Below, in pieces: positions 48,978 to 59,306 of a DNA stretch of 64,000 nucleotides. The translations under genes and the position numbers were made by a program. Positions within the stretch are counted from its first letter, which is position 1. Each line of letters begins with the position of its first letter. This stretch comes from Gemmatales bacterium (GTDB lineage Bacteria > Planctomycetota > Planctomycetia > Gemmatales > Gemmataceae), in contig BPJP01000001.1 in the NCBI GenBank assembly GCA_026004675.1, positions 62,001 to 126,000 of the forward strand. The letters run 5' to 3'. The notes under the pieces are model-generated. The model saw only the letters and a program-made list of their open reading frames with translations. It searched no databases and was not told where the DNA came from.

Positions 48978-50192
48978 ATGAGCTTTTTCTCCGCTATCCG
49001 CGTCGCTCTTTCCGCTTTGCTCGTCAACAAGGGACGGTCCATTTTGACGAGTCTTGGAATCGTTATTGGAATTAGTGCCGTCATAGCGATGGTTGCGGCG
49101 GGATACGGCGCACGCAGTAAACTCGACGAACGCCTGGATGCTGTGGGGAAAAACCTGATCCTGATCCGACCAGGCGCTCGTACCGAGCAAGGCATTCGCA
49201 TCGGCGGTCAACCTCTGACCAGCAAAGATGCCGACGCCATCCGAGAACGGGTCGGGCACTTGCTGATCGGTGTCGCCGAGTCACAAATGTTACGCCGGCT
49301 GGTTTTTACTTCGACAGGGCATCATGGCACGATCCTCGTCGGCTCCGTTCCCGACCTGCAGAGGGTGCGCAACTGGACGATCGAGCGGGGACGTTTTTTT
49401 AACGAAAACGATGTCAAGCGCTTGGCACCTGTTTGCCTCATCGGGCAAACCGTTTTGAAAAAACTCTTTCCGGATCACCCCAATCCCATCGGCGAATGGA
49501 TTCGGGTCGATCAGCTGCGGTTACGGGTTATCGGCATCCTGGGAGCCAAGGGACGATCGCCTACCGGGGCTGATCAGGATAATCAGATTTTCCTGCCCAT
49601 TACGACTTTGCAGCGAAAGCTCGAAGGGAAAGAGAACCTGACCATCATCGTGGCGGCAGCACGCTCGGACGCGGCCATCGACGAGGCGAAGGCAGAGATC
49701 ATCAAAGTGTTGAGACAGCGGCACGGCTTGCGGCCGAATGAGGCCAACGATTTCGACGTCAGTTCGGTGCGCGAAATGGCCGAAGTTGCCGAGATTCTGG
49801 CCGCCACCATGCAAATCCTCATCGCCGTCATCGCTTCCATCTCGCTCGTCGTCGGCGGTATCGGCATCATGAATATCATGCTCGTATCCGTAACGGAACG
49901 CACCCGCGAAATCGGCATACGCATGGCAGTCGGCGCGACAGCTTTCGACGTGCTGATCCAATTCCTTATTGAAGCTGTCGTCCTCGCTCTCGTGGGCGGC
50001 GTCATCGGCATCAGCCTCGGCATCGCCGGGGCGTTTACGCTCGGCTACCTGGGCAACTGGCCCGTAGTCATCGAGCCTTGGATCGTTCTACTCGCGTTTT
50101 TGGTGGCCGCGGGTGTGGGAGTCTTCTTCGGCTATTATCCGGCTTTAAGGGCATCGCGGCTCGACCCAATTGAAGCGCTCCGCTACGAGTGA
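48978..50192 (+). CDS. ABC transporter permease, MacB type
   Basis: 404 residues from ATG 48978. It begins with a membrane helix (FSAIRVALSALLVNKGRSILTSLGIVIGISAVIAMVAAG), followed by a large periplasmic domain (IERGRFFNENDV, IGQTVLKKLFP). Three C-terminal helices carry the signature VVGGIGIMNIMLVSVTERTREIGIRMAVGA and end GYYPALRASRLDPIEALRYE. This is the MacB permease half encoded separately from its ATPase. The trio (adaptor, ATPase, permease) presumably exports peptides, lipids or small toxic compounds through a TolC-type duct. Confidence 0.93.
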   Translation: MSFFSAIRVALSALLVNKGRSILTSLGIVIGISAVIAMVAAGYGARSKLDERLDAVGKNLILIRPGARTEQGIRIGGQPLTSKDADAIRERVGHLLIGVAESQMLRRLVFTSTGHHGTILVGSVPDLQRVRNWTIERGRFFNENDVKRLAPVCLIGQTVLKKLFPDHPNPIGEWIRVDQLRLRVIGILGAKGRSPTGADQDNQIFLPITTLQRKLEGKENLTIIVAAARSDAAIDEAKAEIIKVLRQRHGLRPNEANDFDVSSVREMAEVAEILAATMQILIAVIASISLVVGGIGIMNIMLVSVTERTREIGIRMAVGATAFDVLIQFLIEAVVLALVGGVIGISLGIAGAFTLGYLGNWPVVIEPWIVLLAFLVAAGVGVFFGYYPALRASRLDPIEALRYE

Positions 50193-50572
50193 ACACTACT
50201 CGATTTGGTCTGCCCAGGGGCGGGACCGACAACATACCCCAAAGGCTGCAGGCGCCGGGCCAACTCGTCCCCTGCTGCCACAGCCTCGGGCGAATCGACC
50301 CCCGCCTGGCTGATGGCAGTATACCAATAGCGCTCACGGTCGCGCGGAGGCAGGGCATCCGGATCTAAGTTCAGCTCTCGAACGGCATTACGATCCCAGC
50401 GTACCTTCTTCAACAGACTCGCCAACTCACGCCAGGTCAAGCCGTTGGCCACCAACGAACCATCTGCTTTTTCGATGCGCCGGCCAATCAATACATGAAG
50501 CAAGCCAAGAAAATGTCCCTCCGCAACTCCTTGCTCTCGCACCTGCTCTAAAAACTCCGTCCTGACATCCAT
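50183..50572 (-). CDS. conserved small protein of unknown function
   Basis: 129 residues from ATG 50572, with GGAG 9 bases upstream. It is helical and charged: RTEFLEQVREQGVAEGHFLGLLHVLIGRRI, then GLTWRELASLLKKVRWDRNAV and PDALPPRDRERYWYTAISQA. The C-terminus is Pro/Gly/Ser-rich. No domain is recognised. It converges on the MacB permease gene with a 10-base overlap of the 3' ends. Confidence 0.6.
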   Translation of the reverse strand: MDVRTEFLEQVREQGVAEGHFLGLLHVLIGRRIEKADGSLVANGLTWRELASLLKKVRWDRNAVRELNLDPDALPPRDRERYWYTAISQAGVDSPEAVAAGDELARRLQPLGYVVGPAPGQTKSSSVHS

Positions 50573-50856
50573 TCCTGAGGCTCCACCCACCTAAATGAAT
50601 ACTGAACATAAGAGTACACTAGCCAAGAACAGTGAATATTCAATGTTTTCGTTATTTTGCCATGTTTGCGCCAACTACTTTTCTTGACAATTAGAGACGC
50701 AACATCATAGCGACATTGCTCCACTGATCGCAACGGTGGAATCGACTATCGCAAATTTCCGCCGAACCGTCAGATTGTATGGTGTAAACGTGCGATTTTT
50801 TGATTCAGAATCGATAGGATGCCATAAACAGGCAAACCCTGGCCAGGAGCAGACAG

Positions 50857-51820
50857 ATGGCGAACCCTCCGCTGGTCATCCAACCGGAAATTGCGGAAGC
50901 TTTGGCCAATGGCGATACAGTGGTCGGGTTGGAGTCGACGTTGATCGCTCACGGTCTTCCCTGGCCAACGAATTGGGAAACCGCGCAGAGTGCCGAACAA
51001 GCCATTCGCGACGAAGGGGGAATGCCCGCCACGATTGGAATCTGGCATGGGCAGCCGATAATCGGCATGGAGGCTAGCCAGATCGAATTCTTTGCTCGCA
51101 CCCCAGACGTGATGCGGGCCACTAGGCGCGATTTGGCGTCGGTAATGATGCAGTCGCAACATGCTGCAACCACAGTCGCAGCCACGATCGTCTTGGCCAA
51201 TCAGGCTGGAATTCAAGTGGTCGCCACGGGTGGACTTGGGGGCGCGCACCGCGCGACGACGTGGGAAGAATCAACTTTCTGGGACGTGTCCGCAGATTTG
51301 TGGGAACTGGCACGTGTTCCCGTGCTTGTCGTCTGTTCCGGCATAAAGAGCATCCTGGACATCGCACGCACACTCGAAATCCTCGAGTCTTACAGTGTCC
51401 CGGTAGCGGCGTACGGTACTGACCAATTCCCTGCCTTTTATCTGCGCGGATAGCGGCCTGAAAGCACCAGCACGTTTGGATACTCCAGAGCAAGCGGCTC
51501 AATGGGCACAACGACACTGGCAATTAGGAGGTGGCGGACTGCTCCTTGCCCAACCGGCGAGCGCTGAGGTTGCCCTTGCCCCTGACGAATTGTCGTCTGC
51601 CCTCGCCCGCGCCGAGCGGGCTACCCGTGAAGCGAACGTAACCGGCTCACGACTCACGCCGTTTCTGCTGCACCAACTGGCCGAGCTTACGAAGGGAAGA
51701 ACTCTCATTGCCAATCGTCAATTGGTAGAGGACAATGCCCGACTAGCGGCGGAAAGTGGCAAGGATATGGAGGAAGTACCCTTCTTGCGGTGCGTCTATG
51801 GGCACATGAATACCCTCTGA
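50857..51820 (+). CDS. psuG: pseudouridine-5'-phosphate glycosidase, frameshifted
   Basis: ATG 50857 has CAGGAGCAG upstream. The first frame gives the PsuG hallmarks: VVGLESTLIAHGLPWPTNWETA, MPATIGIWHG, GIQVVATGGLGGAHR and VLVVCSGIKSILDIARTLEILESYSVPVAAYGTDQFPAFYLR. It stops at 51453, but a one-base correction at GG 51448-51449 continues as SGLKAPARLDTPEQAAQW and then SRLTPFLLHQLAELTKGRTLIANRQLVEDNARLAA, the usual C-terminus. Repaired length is about 320 residues. It splits pseudouridine 5'-phosphate to uracil and ribose 5-phosphate. No adjacent PsuK kinase is seen. Confidence 0.9.
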
Positions 51821-51845
51821 CGATTACTCTCATATCGTAAACCAA

Positions 51846-52710
51846 ATGGACGCAACCTTTGATGCCGTCGTTCGGTCCTGGCCGTGGCAACCTTGTCTCG
51901 TGCTCTCGTTGGCGTTGACAGCATCGGTTTATGCGCGGGGTTGGTTACGGCTGCGGATTCGTGGATCTTCTCGTTTCCAAAAAGCCGAGGTGGTTTTCTT
52001 CTTATCGGGGCTGATAGCGATCTATTTGGCGCTAGGCTCGCCAATCGAGGCGTTTTCCTTCTTCCTTTTGCAAGCCCACATGGTACAGCACTTGTTGCTG
52101 ATGATTGTGGCTCCGCCATTGTTGTGGCTGGGCAGCCCATTTTTTGCCGATCCTGCGAGGTTTTGCCCGTGGCACTACGGCGTGGTTGGGTCGCACCGAT
52201 GCTGCGCTGCCGCTGGTTACGGGGCGTTTTTCAAACGCTGACGCACCCTGGGGTGACATGGACGCTGTTTATCGCCGCGACCTGGATCTGGCATGCGCCG
52301 ATTGCTCTACGAACTGGCTTTGCAAGATGATTCGTGGCACTATGCCCAGCACTTTTGCTTTTTCTCGACAGGGCTTTTGTTTTGGTATCCGGTGATCCAG
52401 CCTTATCCAAGCCGACCTCGCTTCGACCGTTGGCTGATGATTCCGTATCTGCTTCTTGCCGACGTGCAGAACACTGCCTTGTCGGCGTTATTCGCTTTCT
52501 CGGACCGTCTGTTCTATTCCCACTACGCCAATGTTCCTCGTTTATGGGATATCGCCCCACTGGACGATCAGGCCGTCGCTGGCGCCATCATGTGGGTGCC
52601 AGGATCGCTCGTCTTCCTGCTGCCGCTATTGTGGATCGTTCGCGAATCGCTTTATGGTCGCACTGATCGCCGGCGGACACCAGCGACCGACAAGGCGGGC
52701 GTTCGCTTGA
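51846..52710 (+). CDS. ctaG: cytochrome c oxidase assembly factor CtaG, frameshifted
   Basis: A polytopic membrane protein of the caa3-type CtaG family. Pieces in neighbouring frames give FFLSGLIAIYLALGSPIEAFSFFLLQAHMVQHLLLMIVAPPLLWLG, then LTHPGVTWTLFIAATWIWHAP, then YELALQDDSWHYAQHFCFFSTGLLFWYPVI and VQNTALSALFAFSDR. The HMVQH and WHYAQH His clusters are the family's putative copper-handling sites. Breaks lie near 52142, 52310 and 52660. The proposed stop TGA 52708-52710 overlaps the TTG start of the next gene. It would help insert copper into haem-copper oxidase. Confidence 0.82.
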
Positions 52711-54169
52711 GTCTCCACGTATTAACCTCATCTCGAGATCGGTTGCCAGCACGGAAAGACCTTCAACCTTGTTGACGTACCGATCCTGGGTGGGTTTTTG
52801 CGCTGGCGACATTCCCGAACGGTTTTCCAATTGCTGCTGCTGTTGCTGGCGGCCTTAGTGATCTACGACGGGGTTAACCGGGCCGGCGGCTGCGCCGATG
52901 AACCTGGCGGGGGTATTGCCTTGGATCCACTGGCGTGGCCTGGTTGTGCTCGCCCTGCTGGTTCTGGGAAACGTTTTCTGCTTCGCCTGTCCGTTTCTTT
53001 TGCCGCGCCAAGCCGCAAGACGATGGTTTTCAAGGCAATCTTTCGTGGCCTCGACCTTTGCGTAGTAAATGGTTCGCCATCGTGCTGCTTTTGTCGTTTT
53101 TCTGGGCATACGAAGTCTTTGCGCTCTGGTCCAATCCCTGGTGGACGGCGTGGATAGCTGTGGGCTACTTCGCAGCTGCTTTCTTGGTGGATAGCATCTT
53201 TCGCGGAGCATCGTTCTGCAAGTATCTTTGCCCGATCGGACAATTCCATTTCATCCACTCGCTGGTGTCTCCGATGGAAGTGAAAGTACGATCGACTTCG
53301 ATCTGTGAAACGTGCCAAACGAAGGATTGCATTCGGGGCAACGAACAAAAACGCGGCTGCGAACTCGACCTTTTCTTGCCACGAAAAGCTGGCAATATGG
53401 ATTGCACGTTTTGTTTGGACTGCCTGCACGCCTGTCCGCGAAACAATGTCGGCATCGAGTTGGTCACGCCCGGAGAGGAGTTGTTGCGTGATCCCCAGCG
53501 CTCCGGCATCGGGCGCTTCAGTCAGCGCTGGGACCTCAGCTTTCTGGTTCTCTTGCTGGTCTTTCTGGGATTGGCGAATGCGGCAGCGATGGTGGCGCCG
53601 ACAGTGGCCTTCGAACAAACATTGGCGGAGTTTTCTCGGACGCCTGTCGCCTGTGTGAAAACCATCGTCTTTTTGAGCATGGTTTTTTTTGCCGATCTTG
53701 CTGGCGGCCGGCGCCGCTTTCCTGTCGCGACGCTGGAGCCATGATTCCGTGTCGTGGCGAGAAGCGCTATGTCGGTATGCCTACTGCCTGATCCCCATTG
53801 GTTTTGCGATGTGGTTGGCGCATTATCTGTTCCACTTCTTGACGAGTTTTGAAACCGTGGTTCCCGTCGTGCAGCGATTCGTAAGAGATATCGGTCTCGA
53901 TTGGGGGCCGCCAATTTGGTCCAAAGGTTGTTGTATGCCGGCCGGGCTTTGGCTGTTGCGAGTTGAAATCTGATTCTCGACGCAGGTTGCTCGCGTCGCT
54001 TTATGTGTTGTACCGACTGGCCAGCTCGTCCTCAAACCACCTGCCAACGGTTTTGAAGAGGCTGGCGCCGTGGACCGTGCTCCTGTTTTTCTATTTTGCA
54101 GCTGGTATTTGGATTCTCTTTCAGCCCATGGAAATGCGCGGTACGATGGAGGCTTCCGCAGGAGGGTGA
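52707..54169 (+). CDS. membrane-bound 4Fe-4S protein (CcoG/NosR-like), frameshifted
   Basis: The start TTG 52707 is inferred from reading MSLHVLTSSRDRLPARK into FNLVDVPILGGFLRWRHSRTVFQLLLLLLAAL after a one-base correction. Membrane helices alternate with four cysteine groups: CFACPF, CKYLCPIGQF, CETCQTKDC and CTFCLDCLHACPRN. The last two are typical 4Fe-4S ferredoxin ligand sets. The C-terminal helices end APWTVLLFFYFAAGIWILFQPMEM at 54169. Breaks occur near 52890, 52970, 53040, 53690 and 53920-53985. The domain order resembles CcoG (RdxA/FixG) or NosR-type proteins used in copper or electron delivery to oxidases, which fits the adjacent CtaG. The exact start is uncertain. Confidence 0.75.
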
Positions 54170-54267
54170 ATTCAAACGCATTGCTCTGCCGATTTTTCTT
54201 TCCGATCGAAAACGCGTTGTTCATAATCGAGAAAGAGAGATGTGCGTCCAATTTCAGGGGAGCAGCC

Positions 54268-54992
54268 ATGTCCGACGATGCGTCGGTTCCAGAAATCCGT
54301 TTTAGCAAAGAACAAGATTGGGGCGAACAACTTTTTCGAAGCCGGTTTGGAATTCGCTGATAATCCGGAACCACGGTGGTCCCTGCGTATTGCTATTGGA
54401 CACTTCCAAGTCGATGGCAGGCCGTCCGATCGAAGCCCTTAATGAGGGACTTCAGGCCTTCCATAGAGAAATCAACAAGGACGCGCTAGCCAGACAGCGG
54501 GTAGAATCGCGATCGTGGCTTTTGGCGGCGATGTCAAAGTGATACAGGATTTTGTCACGGTTGACAGTTTTGTTCCGCCGAGGTTGAAAGCGCGTGGTCA
54601 GACGCCGATGGGCGGCGCGATTCTTCGCGGTCTCGATATGATCGATGCCCGCAAAGCCAAGTATCGCACTAAACGGTATCGCCTATTATCGTCCTTGGAT
54701 GTTCATGATCACCGATGGCGCCCCGCAAGGCGAAGACGCCGAGGTTATCCGCGAGGCGGTCCAACGGGTGAAAGCCGACGAGGCAGAAAAGAAAGTGGCC
54801 TTTTTCTGTGTTGGTGTCGAAGGGGCCAACATGAAACTGCTGTCGAAATTATCGGCCCGGCCACCGCTGAAACTGCGCGGCCTGCGTTTCGTCGACATGT
54901 TTGTATGGTTGTCGAAAAGCACCGAGCGCGTAGCACATTCGCGGGAAGGAGATCAAATCGCTTTGCCTCCGGTAGACTGGGGGACGGTTTGA
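54268..54992 (+). CDS. von Willebrand factor A domain protein (TerY-like), frameshifted
   Basis: ATG 54268 follows GGGGAG. The vWA fold is visible in pieces: CVLLLDTSKSMAGRPIEALNEGLQAF (MIDAS D-x-S-x-S), IAIVAFGGDVKVIQDFVTVD, PMGGAILRGLDMID, MFMITDGAPQGED and VAFFCVGVEGANMKLLSKLSAR. It ends RFVDMFVWLSKSTERVAHS. Short TerY-type vWA proteins have this length (about 220-240 residues). Breaks lie near 54315, 54395, 54505 and 54675. It is followed 21 bases later by a PP2C phosphatase gene, an arrangement known from TerY-P triads, but no kinase gene is present in the window. Confidence 0.82.
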
Positions 54993-55013
54993 GTCAGGAC
55001 TTACCAGGGTCGG

Positions 55014-55785
55014 GTGAACGTCAGCGGACGGCGGGTAGACGTTGGAAAGTTGTGGGGGCTTCCGTGGCAGGGGAAAGCCCATCGCCGGCTCGGTTTGCCA
55101 TGCCAGGACGCTCACCAATGGACCTTGACCAGCGCCGGCGTCCTCGTTGCTGCTGTTGCCGACGGCGCTGGCTCCGCTTCTTGTTCGGACATCGGCGCTG
55201 CCTTGGCCACACAGTCGGCGATCGCCCAGGCGACACGACTGCTCGCCAACCAACCCCAATCGGACGATGATTGGCGGAATCTCCTTCGTGAAGTTTTCAT
55301 GCTGGCCCGAAGCGACGTAGTGGATTACAGCGAAGTGCTCGAAATTTCTCCTCTGGAGATGGCCACGACGCTGCTGCTTGCCGTCGTTGCCGGGGATTGC
55401 CTCGCTGCCGCCCAGATTGGCGACGGTGCCATCGTCGCACGGGGGCAACAGGATGACTTCACCGCGATTACAACACCGGCTCCGCGCGAATATGTCAATG
55501 AAACGACCTTTCTCACGTCCAACGTCTTCCCTCGAGCACATCGTCTGCGTGATCGAACGACGACCGATCACCGGCCTGGCCATGTTTACAGATGGATTGC
55601 AGATGCTTGCCCTGAAAATGCCGCAGGCCACGCCGCATCCCGCATTTTTCTCACCCCTTCTCCGGCTCTTAGCGGAGACGCCCAAACTTGATCATGCCGA
55701 AGCACAACTTGAAGGATTCCTGCTGTCGCCGCGAATCGCCGAGCGGTCCGACGACGATTTGACTCTCGTACTGGCGGTTCGTTGA
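55014..55785 (+). CDS. PP2C-type protein phosphatase, frameshifted
   Basis: GTG 55014 begins VSGRRVDVGKLWGLPWQGKAHRRLGLPCQDAHQW; the Asp of CQDAH is a metal ligand. Further PP2C motifs are VLVAAVADGAGSASCSDIGAALATQ (D-G-x-G), AAQIGDGAIVARG and, in the following frame, LAMFTDGLQMLAL and SDDDLTLVLAVR. A single break at about 55520 (one extra C) separates the two frames. Repaired length is about 256 residues. It removes phosphate from Ser/Thr with Mn or Mg. It pairs with the preceding vWA gene. Confidence 0.87.
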
Positions 55786-55814
55786 AGTGCAAGCACATGC
55801 CAGGCATGGAGCGG

Positions 55815-57212
55815 CTATTTCCGCAACTTCTGAAGGATGTCAGCCAACACGCTCGGCCGGTAATCCGGTGGACTGTCATAGACAGCATTTTCGTCGCGCG
55901 GGAAAAGAAGTGCACGATATAGATCGGCCAATGCGGCCGAAGGTTTTGGCTCCCCGCGGGCGGCGTCCATTGCCACGAGTACAAGATAAAGCTGACCAGC
56001 CTGATCCCAGCTCAAATCATCTTGCTGCAACAGAACCGTCCGAACGTTATTCATGTCCGGCGGATTGGCTTTCCATTCTTCGGCCCAGGCTGCTAGTTTG
56101 CTGCTGAGCTGTCGGGCTTTCTTTTCGACATCGACTCGCGGCGGCACGGGTTGTCGAATGGCTTTGGCCAACTCGACAAAGTCGGCCTTCAAATCGGCGT
56201 CGGCCAAAGCACGGGGCACAGAATAGTACCAGTCGTTCCCAGGCAGAGAGCCTGGCAGTGAGCCGCCGTAATGTTTCTTTGTTTGTCTCCAGCTCGGATC
56301 GGACAAGTGATGGTGGCAGGCGAAACAGTCGAACTCGGCGAATTCAGGCCACGGCTTTGGGAGACTGTCTCCAACCGCCTGCTGCGCGCGAAAGGCCAGT
56401 AGCTCCAAAGCCGTCTGCGTCGAAACAAGCTGGCCCACAGACCAGTTTTTCCACTCGTCTGGTTTTTTCTTTGCGACATTCCAGTGTGGCGGCATGTTCG
56501 CCATATATGCCGCGAATTCGAAATCCAACCGTGGATGGCCCGCAGCGATCAAATCGTGATTCACATCTCGAACCGGAACGCCATCGGCACTGGCCGGCGG
56601 AGCTACTGCAACATTCGGCCCAGCTCCGATGTGGCATTGGGCGCACGTCCGCACCCGGACGGTGAGGTCGTTTAGCGCTCTCATGCCATAACGAGCTTTC
56701 TCGGCGTCGTTGAACGTGGACCATTCCTTGGTAGTGTGTGCTGCCAGCCAATGCTCGGCATTCCCGTGACAGGATTCGCAACCGACGCCGGAAAACCGCT
56801 CGTCGGAGGTAAACTCGTTGGTCCGTTGTTCAGAAGCGATGAACGGATTGGTATGACATGCCAGGCAGCGTTCCGACTGGTGAGCCGATTTCAGTCCCAA
56901 ATTCCGTGCAATTATTTTGGATCGCTCGTTGAACAACACACGAAAGGCATCGGAATGAGGGTCGCGCGTGATCCAAATCGTATGCTCGTTTTGCAGGATA
57001 TCCTGGCCTTCCTTGGCGGCGATACTTCCGTGGCAGGACCGGCCAGAACAAGACGCCGTGCCTGCCAGACCGAATTGCGGAATGACTGTGCCATTCGCCA
57101 ATCGTCCTTTTCCAGTGGGGCTGGGGCGAGGGGCAGTTGGTTTCGTACAGCCCATCACCATGCCGAATACCAAGGCCAACGCGCCTGCAAGCCAGCGATA
57201 GTCAAGCCCCAT
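55815..57212 (-). CDS. pentahaem c-type cytochrome lipoprotein
   Basis: 465 residues from ATG 57212, with GGAG 5 bases upstream. The signal peptide ends in a lipobox (VMGC), so the protein is probably lipid-anchored outside the inner membrane. Five haem attachment sites are visible: CSGRSCH (an unusual C-x4-C-H), CLACH, CESCH, CAQCH and CFACH. Several His residues (HTIWITRDPHSD, AGHPRLDFEF) could be distal ligands. The pattern resembles the cytochrome c-554/NrfB-like multihaem group seen in many planctomycetes. It likely carries electrons in periplasmic respiration; its partner is not evident. Confidence 0.87.
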   Translation of the reverse strand: MGLDYRWLAGALALVFGMVMGCTKPTAPRPSPTGKGRLANGTVIPQFGLAGTASCSGRSCHGSIAAKEGQDILQNEHTIWITRDPHSDAFRVLFNERSKIIARNLGLKSAHQSERCLACHTNPFIASEQRTNEFTSDERFSGVGCESCHGNAEHWLAAHTTKEWSTFNDAEKARYGMRALNDLTVRVRTCAQCHIGAGPNVAVAPPASADGVPVRDVNHDLIAAGHPRLDFEFAAYMANMPPHWNVAKKKPDEWKNWSVGQLVSTQTALELLAFRAQQAVGDSLPKPWPEFAEFDCFACHHHLSDPSWRQTKKHYGGSLPGSLPGNDWYYSVPRALADADLKADFVELAKAIRQPVPPRVDVEKKARQLSSKLAAWAEEWKANPPDMNNVRTVLLQQDDLSWDQAGQLYLVLVAMDAARGEPKPSAALADLYRALLFPRDENAVYDSPPDYRPSVLADILQKLRK

Positions 57213-57362
57213 TTTCGCTCCAGTTGTCGATTGCCGACGGACCACCAACCAATGTTTTCATTGTAGAAAGTGCAGTGCGAACATACTCGCGTTTGGCGGC
57301 GTACGCAAGCTTGTGATCTCGCACATGCGTAAAGATCATGTGTATTGAAAAGGCAACACGCT

Positions 57363-59306
57363 TCACTCGCCCGTCGCCATATTGGCCGTAGCCAAAAAAC
57401 GCAAATCCCCTTCGCGCCGTGTAATGCCGATCTGGTCGAGGTATTCGCAAAACGGCACGGCATATTTTCGTGATGTGCCCAGGAGGTCGCGAATCACGGC
57501 CATCGTTGCTCCCTGACCATTGGCGAGGCGTTCCGTGATCAGTTTTTTCATTTCGGCATCGGCGTCAGCATGGAGATAGATGGAATCGGAAATGCGCACC
57601 AGCAGGCCTTCGGCGACACAAACGTCGAGAAGGTCGTTGAGGTTTCCCGCGTTGCCTCCGGCTTGCGCCGCAAAACTGCTCGGGTCGGGAGGTTGAAAAC
57701 GTGCCGCCTTGTAGGCTTCGACCATCTTGTCCTTTAGTTTGCGCAGGTTGCCGCTCAATTTCGGTTTGAAGTCCGCCCGGGCGATCCGGCGCGAATCCCC
57801 TGCTAGGCGCTTTTGCTCGATCAGCCGGTCTACTGCCGCGCTGACCAAAGCGTCATCGCCGATGTAGTCGAGTTGCGATTGCACTTTTTGCCGGTCGTGC
57901 GATGACATTAACGGGAATTGTTCGTGCAGCCGATCGAGGACGTGAAGAATCCGGCGGTCGAGTTCGGCAAGCATGTCCACGTGCAACAGCCTGCGCTTTG
58001 CCTGGCTGAGAGCGACTTCATGCAAATGCCCCTTTTGTTTGAGTTGGTCAATGATGGATTCGGCATCAGCGGGATGGATATGGGCGCCGCGAACGAGGTC
58101 GGCAGCTGTAAAACCCGAAAAGCCGCCAAACCAGGCTACCGAAACAGCCCGTTCTTCGGCATCGCCCGACCATAGACGTTCGATTCGTTCCAGCGAATCC
58201 AGATGGCGTCGGCGAATCTTCTTGGCGACCGGCTGCAATACCTGGCCGCCACCAACCGTCAAGGTGGCGCTGGGCGTCCGCACCACAAACGGCTGTCCCC
58301 AAACCGCTACGGCCGGCTCTTCGAGAAAAACTTGTGCCAGCGCCCACTCGCCTGGGTTGACGAAGTCGGCGTCCAGCAAGGAGACATTGCCGAGAATCTC
58401 TGCTGCACCAATGTGAAAACGAATCGATGCGCGGTGCTTGATTGGTTTTTTCATCGAAGGCAAACAGTGCAGCCGGACCGTCATCACACGCGACGGGACG
58501 AGAAAGCCTGGTGTGGCGACTTCCTGACCACGAGCCACCTCTTCGTGATGCACGCCAGCCAGGTTCAATGCTGCTCGTTGCCCGCGATGGACTTCTTCGA
58601 CCGGTCGATCATGGTTCTGCAGCGATCGAACCCGAACTTTTTCCATACGCGGCAGCCATTCCAACTCGTCCCCCACACGAACACTGCCAGAGGTCACCGA
58701 ACCCGTTACCACCGTGCCATGTCCTTGCACGATGAATGCCCGATCGATTGCTAAACGAAACCACTCGCCGGTATCAGCATCCGAGCGGGCGCGATTTCGG
58801 CAGCAATCCAACAGGGCGGCTTTTAGTTCGGAAATGCCAGCCCCACTCTGCGCCGACGTCTGGATGATGGGAGCGTCTTCCAGAAAACTTCCCTGAAGCA
58901 GTTCACGGATTTCCAATTCCACCACTTCACGCGTCTCCTCGTCGACCAGATCGCACTTGGTCATGGCGACAACACCAGCGCGTAATCCGAGCAACTTGAG
59001 AATCTCCAGATGTTCGCGCGTTTGCGGCATGACGGAGTCGTCCGCCGCCACCACCAAAAGGGCCAGATCGATGCCCGTCGCCCCAGCCAGCATGTTCTTG
59101 ATGAATCGCTCGTGGCCAGGCACATCCACAATCCCCAGCCGAAACTCCTCCAATTGCAAAGTGGCGAAGCCTATGTCGATGGTAATGCCTCGGGCTTTTT
59201 CTTCCGGCAAACGGTCGCAGTCGATACCCGTCATCGCCTTGACGAGCGACGTTTTTCCGTGATCGATGTGGCCAGCCGTGCCCAGTATCAGATCGCGTGG
59301 CATCAT
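57363..59306 (-). CDS. selB: selenocysteine-specific elongation factor SelB
   Basis: About 647 residues starting at ATG 59306 (AAGGA at 5 bases; a second ATG follows). GTPase motifs: [41 protein letters not shown] (P-loop and switch I), [31 protein letters not shown] and MTKCDLVD. Domains II and III follow, and winged-helix domains occupy the last 250 residues, as needed to bind the [21 protein letters not shown] distinguishes SelB from EF-Tu. It delivers Sec-tRNA to UGA codons. SelA, SelD and tRNA-Sec genes are not in the window. Confidence 0.95.
   Translation of the reverse strand: MMPRDLILGTAGHIDHGKTSLVKAMTGIDCDRLPEEKARGITIDIGFATLQLEEFRLGIVDVPGHERFIKNMLAGATGIDLALLVVAADDSVMPQTREHLEILKLLGLRAGVVAMTKCDLVDEETREVVELEIRELLQGSFLEDAPIIQTSAQSGAGISELKAALLDCCRNRARSDADTGEWFRLAIDRAFIVQGHGTVVTGSVTSGSVRVGDELEWLPRMEKVRVRSLQNHDRPVEEVHRGQRAALNLAGVHHEEVARGQEVATPGFLVPSRVMTVRLHCLPSMKKPIKHRASIRFHIGAAEILGNVSLLDADFVNPGEWALAQVFLEEPAVAVWGQPFVVRTPSATLTVGGGQVLQPVAKKIRRRHLDSLERIERLWSGDAEERAVSVAWFGGFSGFTAADLVRGAHIHPADAESIIDQLKQKGHLHEVALSQAKRRLLHVDMLAELDRRILHVLDRLHEQFPLMSSHDRQKVQSQLDYIGDDALVSAAVDRLIEQKRLAGDSRRIARADFKPKLSGNLRKLKDKMVEAYKAARFQPPDPSSFAAQAGGNAGNLNDLLDVCVAEGLLVRISDSIYLHADADAEMKKLITERLANGQGATMAVIRDLLGTSRKYAVPFCEYLDQIGITRREGDLRFLATANMATGE

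Noticed and set aside
30000..55600. Broken genes interpreted as mass pseudogenisation
   Set aside because: All inspected breaks are single-base insertions, mostly in homopolymers, with conserved motifs intact on both sides; sequencing error is more economical.
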